From Gemmatimonadota bacterium (lineage in GTDB: Bacteria; Gemmatimonadota; Gemmatimonadetes; Gemmatimonadales; Gemmatimonadaceae): a DNA stretch of 6,963 nucleotides. Positions 5,181 to 6,963 of this stretch are shown here, one piece after another (position 1 is the stretch's first letter; every line of letters begins with the position of its first letter). The DNA lies in assembly GCA_031127185.1 (NCBI GenBank), contig JARIET010000156.1, positions 1-6,963 on the forward strand, written 5' to 3'. The notes beneath the pieces are model-generated. The model saw only the letters and a list, made by a program, of their open reading frames with translations. It searched no databases and had not been told where the DNA came from. A program made the position numbers and the translations under genes.

Positions 5181-5840
5181 TTAGCGCTCCTCGCCCTCAG
5201 GCGGCCGACGGAGGTCCACCGGCGGCTTGTTCGTCTCGCGCCACTTCTGAATCTCGGCCCGCGCCTGCTCGCGAGTCAGCGTTCCGGCGCGAACCTTGTC
5301 GCTCACCGAGCGTCGCTGTGTGCGCGCTTCTTCGCTGTATTTCCGAAGCGCGGTACGCTGTTCGTCGGTCAGGTTGCGGATGCGCTCGCCGGCGATCGCG
5401 CGACGCCGAACCATTCGGTCGCGCGCGAACTGTGCCCGTGGACCCGGGCCCATCTGCGGGCCACGCATTCCGGCGCTGCGCATGCCGGCGCCGCGCATGC
5501 CAGGCCGACGAAGCGGACCCTGACCCACTTGTGGGCCAAGCGCTGGGCGGCCGCCTCGCTCGAAAGCCGCGCCACCGCGTATGCCGAGTCGCGCGCGGCC
5601 CGGCGGGCCAACATCGCGACCCAGCTGACGCTCGAGCATTGCCTCGCGTCGTTCGAGAAGCCGCTCACGCTGCTCCAGTGCGCGCTCGCGCTCGGCAGTC
5701 GTACGCTCGGCGGCTGCTGGCGGCACTGGACGGCGCGGCGCACCAGCACCCCCGCCTGCCTGTGCAGTGGCCTCCGTCGCAGCGCCTGTGCTGCCGACGA
5801 TGAGCCCAGCGATGGTGAGACCGCGGATGATGGAACGCAT
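5181..5840 (-). CDS. Periplasmic Arg-rich LTxxQ (Spy/CpxP-like) protein
   Basis: A 219-residue protein. Residues 1-28 are a Sec signal peptide (MRSIIRGLTIAGLIVGSTGA, cleavage likely after AQA at 26-28). Residues 44-75 are highly charged and helical (ERERALEQRERLLERREAML), a likely coiled coil. Residues 80-135 are Gly/Pro/Arg-rich with short MRG/MRS repeats (MRGAG, MRSAG, MRGPQ). Residues 140-203 form a basic helical region with two LTxxQ motifs, LTDEQ (157-161) and LTREQ (188-192), as in Spy/CpxP/CnrX periplasmic stress proteins. The spacing between motifs (about 31) is similar to that family. The protein is much more basic than E. coli Spy, and its central Gly/Pro linker is not part of the family. 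The start is fixed by GGAGG 5 nt upstream; the longer frame to 5939 lacks an SD and would spoil the signal peptide. I infer a periplasmic chaperone or metal/stress sensor; a nucleic-acid or polyanion binder is an alternative. Convergent with the propeller gene, sharing its terminator. Confidence 0.75.
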   Translation of the reverse strand: MRSIIRGLTIAGLIVGSTGAATEATAQAGGGAGAPRRPVPPAAAERTTAERERALEQRERLLERREAMLERQLGRDVGPPGRARLGIRGGAAFERGGRPALGPQVGQGPLRRPGMRGAGMRSAGMRGPQMGPGPRAQFARDRMVRRRAIAGERIRNLTDEQRTALRKYSEEARTQRRSVSDKVRAGTLTREQARAEIQKWRETNKPPVDLRRPPEGEER

Positions 5841-5845
5841 ACCTA

Positions 5846-5850
5846 CCTCC
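5846..5850 (-). promoter_or_regulatory. Strong Shine-Dalgarno that fixes the LTxxQ gene start
   Basis: On the minus strand GGAGG stands 5 bases before the ATG (complement 5838-5840). It supports the short form over the upstream in-frame start. Confidence 0.85.
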
Positions 5851-6146
5851 AAGTGCTTTGCGGATCCGTGAAGATCCAAGGTGCTTCGCGCCGTTCGAGA
5901 GTGGTGTGGCGCGTCATCGAGTCTGACTGATTGGACCAACGAGTGTTAAGCAATCGGCACCCGCTGAACGGTTCGACAGCCCGCTCTATTGAAGGGATAA
6001 GAACCCGTGCGCAGATCGCTTGAACAACCGACCCTGCAAACCGCTGTGGCGCATTGGGTTACGGACTCGATTCGGGAACCGGACAAAGCGTCGCAAGTGT
6101 AAGACCAGCATTGATTTAGGCCTTATATCCGAGTAAATTGCTTCCC
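5851..6146. other. Non-coding gap with possible structured element
   Basis: About 300 bases between divergent genes with no convincing ORF or tRNA. Near the LTxxQ gene, GGATC (5862-5866) and GATCC (5873-5877) form a small inverted repeat that would be in that gene's leader. In the middle, ACGGTTC (5968-5974) pairs with GAACCCGT (6001-6008) with one bulge, and an inner CCC (5980-5982) can pair with GGG (5994-5996). I could not place a convincing promoter for the leftward gene. The sufB promoter is at the right end. Confidence 0.35.
6111..6139 (+). promoter_or_regulatory. Predicted sufB promoter giving a leaderless transcript
   Basis: TTGATT (6111-6116), a 17-base spacer, then TAAATT (6134-6139); each box matches the sigma-70 consensus at 4 of 6 positions. 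The -10 box ends 7 bases before the sufB ATG, so transcription would begin at or next to the start codon. No SD is present (TTGCTTCCC precedes the ATG), which agrees with a leaderless mRNA. Confidence 0.45.
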
Positions 6147-6963
6147 ATGAGTTCGTCCATCGAAACACTCGTCAACCGCGAGTACCAATACGGCTTTGTG
6201 ACCGACGTAGACTCGGACACTATTGCCCCCGGTTTGAACGAGGACGTCATACGCCTGATCAGCGGAAAAAAGAACGAACCGGAGTGGCTGCTCGAGTGGC
6301 GCCTCAAGGCGTTCCGGCATTGGCTCAAGATGACTGAGCCACACTGGCCCAACGTCAAGTACAACCCCATCGACTATCAAGGCGCACGCTACTACTCGGC
6401 GCCCAAGAGCGTGAAGCCGCTGCAGTCGCTCGACGAAGTGGATCCGGAGTTGCTCGCGACGTACAAAAAACTCGGCATCTCGCTCACGGAGCAGAAAATG
6501 CTCGCGGGCGTGGCCGTGGATGCGATCTTCGATTCCGTGTCGGTCGGTACCACGATGAAGACGGAGCTCTCGAAGCACGGCATCGTCTTCTGTTCGTTCG
6601 GCGAGGCGGTGCACAGTCACGGTGACCTGATCCAGCAGTACCTCGGATCCGTGGTGCCGTACAGCGACAATTTCTTTGCCGCGCTCAACTCCGCCGTGTT
6701 CAGCGACGGCTCGTTCTGCTACATCCCCAAGGGCGTGAAGTGCCCAATGGAGTTGTCCACGTACTTCCGCATCAATGCCGCGGACACGGGGCAGTTCGAG
6801 CGCACGCTCATTGTGGCCGACGAAGGCGCGACGGTGAGCTACCTGGAAGGGTGCACGGCGCCGAAGCGCTCCACCAACCAGTTACACGCCGCGGTGGTGG
6901 AGCTCGTGGCACTGGACCGCGCGAGCATCAAGTACAGTACAGTGCAGAACTGGTACGCCGGCG
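6147..6963 (+). CDS. sufB: SufB, Fe-S cluster scaffold protein (5' part, cut by window edge)
   Basis: The frame from the ATG at 6147 stays open to the end of the window: 272 complete codons of a protein usually about 470-495 residues long. SufB is the scaffold of the cytoplasmic SufBCD complex, where Fe-S clusters are assembled with sulfur delivered by SufS (and SufE/SufU), driven by the SufC ATPase. Diagnostic stretches: [16 protein letters not shown] near the N-terminus, [34 protein letters not shown] followed by VFCSFGEA and [20 protein letters not shown], then [20 protein letters not shown] and [16 protein letters not shown]. All match SufB closely and distinguish it from SufD. No frameshift or intein is seen so far. 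The C-terminal residues that bind the nascent cluster lie beyond the window. No SD. sufC, sufD and sufS would be expected downstream. Confidence 0.96.
   Translation, partial: MSSSIETLVNREYQYGFVTDVDSDTIAPGLNEDVIRLISGKKNEPEWLLEWRLKAFRHWLKMTEPHWPNVKYNPIDYQGARYYSAPKSVKPLQSLDEVDPELLATYKKLGISLTEQKMLAGVAVDAIFDSVSVGTTMKTELSKHGIVFCSFGEAVHSHGDLIQQYLGSVVPYSDNFFAALNSAVFSDGSFCYIPKGVKCPMELSTYFRINAADTGQFERTLIVADEGATVSYLEGCTAPKRSTNQLHAAVVELVALDRASIKYSTVQNWYAG

Noticed and set aside
5178..5930. A 250-codon + strand frame opposite the LTxxQ gene
   Set aside because: The leftward gene has a strong SD, a signal peptide and two LTxxQ motifs; the + frame has none of these and overlaps the terminator region.
5968..5976. 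GGTTCGA as a tRNA T-loop
   Set aside because: No flanking T-stem, acceptor stem or anticodon arm can be drawn on either strand.
1..6963. CRISPR array, transposase, integrase or phage genes
   Set aside because: No regularly spaced identical repeats and no recombinase motifs were seen on either strand.

Overview
The window looks like chromosomal DNA from a high-GC, Gram-negative (diderm) bacterium. Three of the proteins carry Sec signal peptides ending in A-x-A, one resembles the periplasmic LTxxQ (Spy/CpxP) family, and the mix of genes (YagS/PaoB-type FAD subunit, GxG solenoid surface protein, Vgb-like propeller, SufB) is what I would expect from Gemmatimonadota or a similar soil or water phylum. 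That taxonomic guess is inference only.

Layout from left to right. (1) Positions 1-993: a G-rich, partly tandem-repeated tract, then a leftward gene for a protein that looks like a Fic-family protein with its catalytic motif missing but its C-terminal winged helix kept. (2) Positions 994-1147: a short AT-rich island (about 36% G+C by hand count, in DNA that is otherwise clearly GC-rich). It holds the promoter of the leftward gene, a near-perfect 24-bp palindrome over that promoter, and a second hairpin. (3) Positions 1216-2776: a rightward two-gene unit for molybdenum hydroxylase biology, a FAD subunit with an extra Fe-S cysteine loop followed by a MocA-like nucleotidyltransferase. The 2Fe-2S and Mo-binding subunits are not in the window. 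(4) Positions 2853-3962: a secreted glycine-rich protein with eleven in-register 16-residue repeats, followed by a small terminator hairpin. (5) Positions 4068-5111: a secreted Vgb-like beta-propeller with a strong Shine-Dalgarno site. It converges on a leftward gene for a small periplasmic Arg-rich LTxxQ protein (5181-5840), and one strong GNRA-loop terminator lies between them. (6) Positions 5851-6146: a non-coding gap with a possible structured element and the sufB promoter. (7) Positions 6147-6963: the first 272 codons of sufB, cut by the window edge, with a promoter placed so that the transcript would be leaderless.

The genes do not form one obvious system. The clearest functional link is between the FAD subunit and the nucleotidyltransferase, which would make molybdopterin cytosine dinucleotide for that enzyme class. 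The divergent Fic-like wHTH protein, with a palindrome in the shared upstream region, could be an autoregulator and might also control the molybdenum genes, but nothing in the sequence proves it. The items most worth a second look are the degenerate Fic-like regulator with its operator, the 16-residue Arg/Asp-ladder solenoid, and the isolated FAD subunit.
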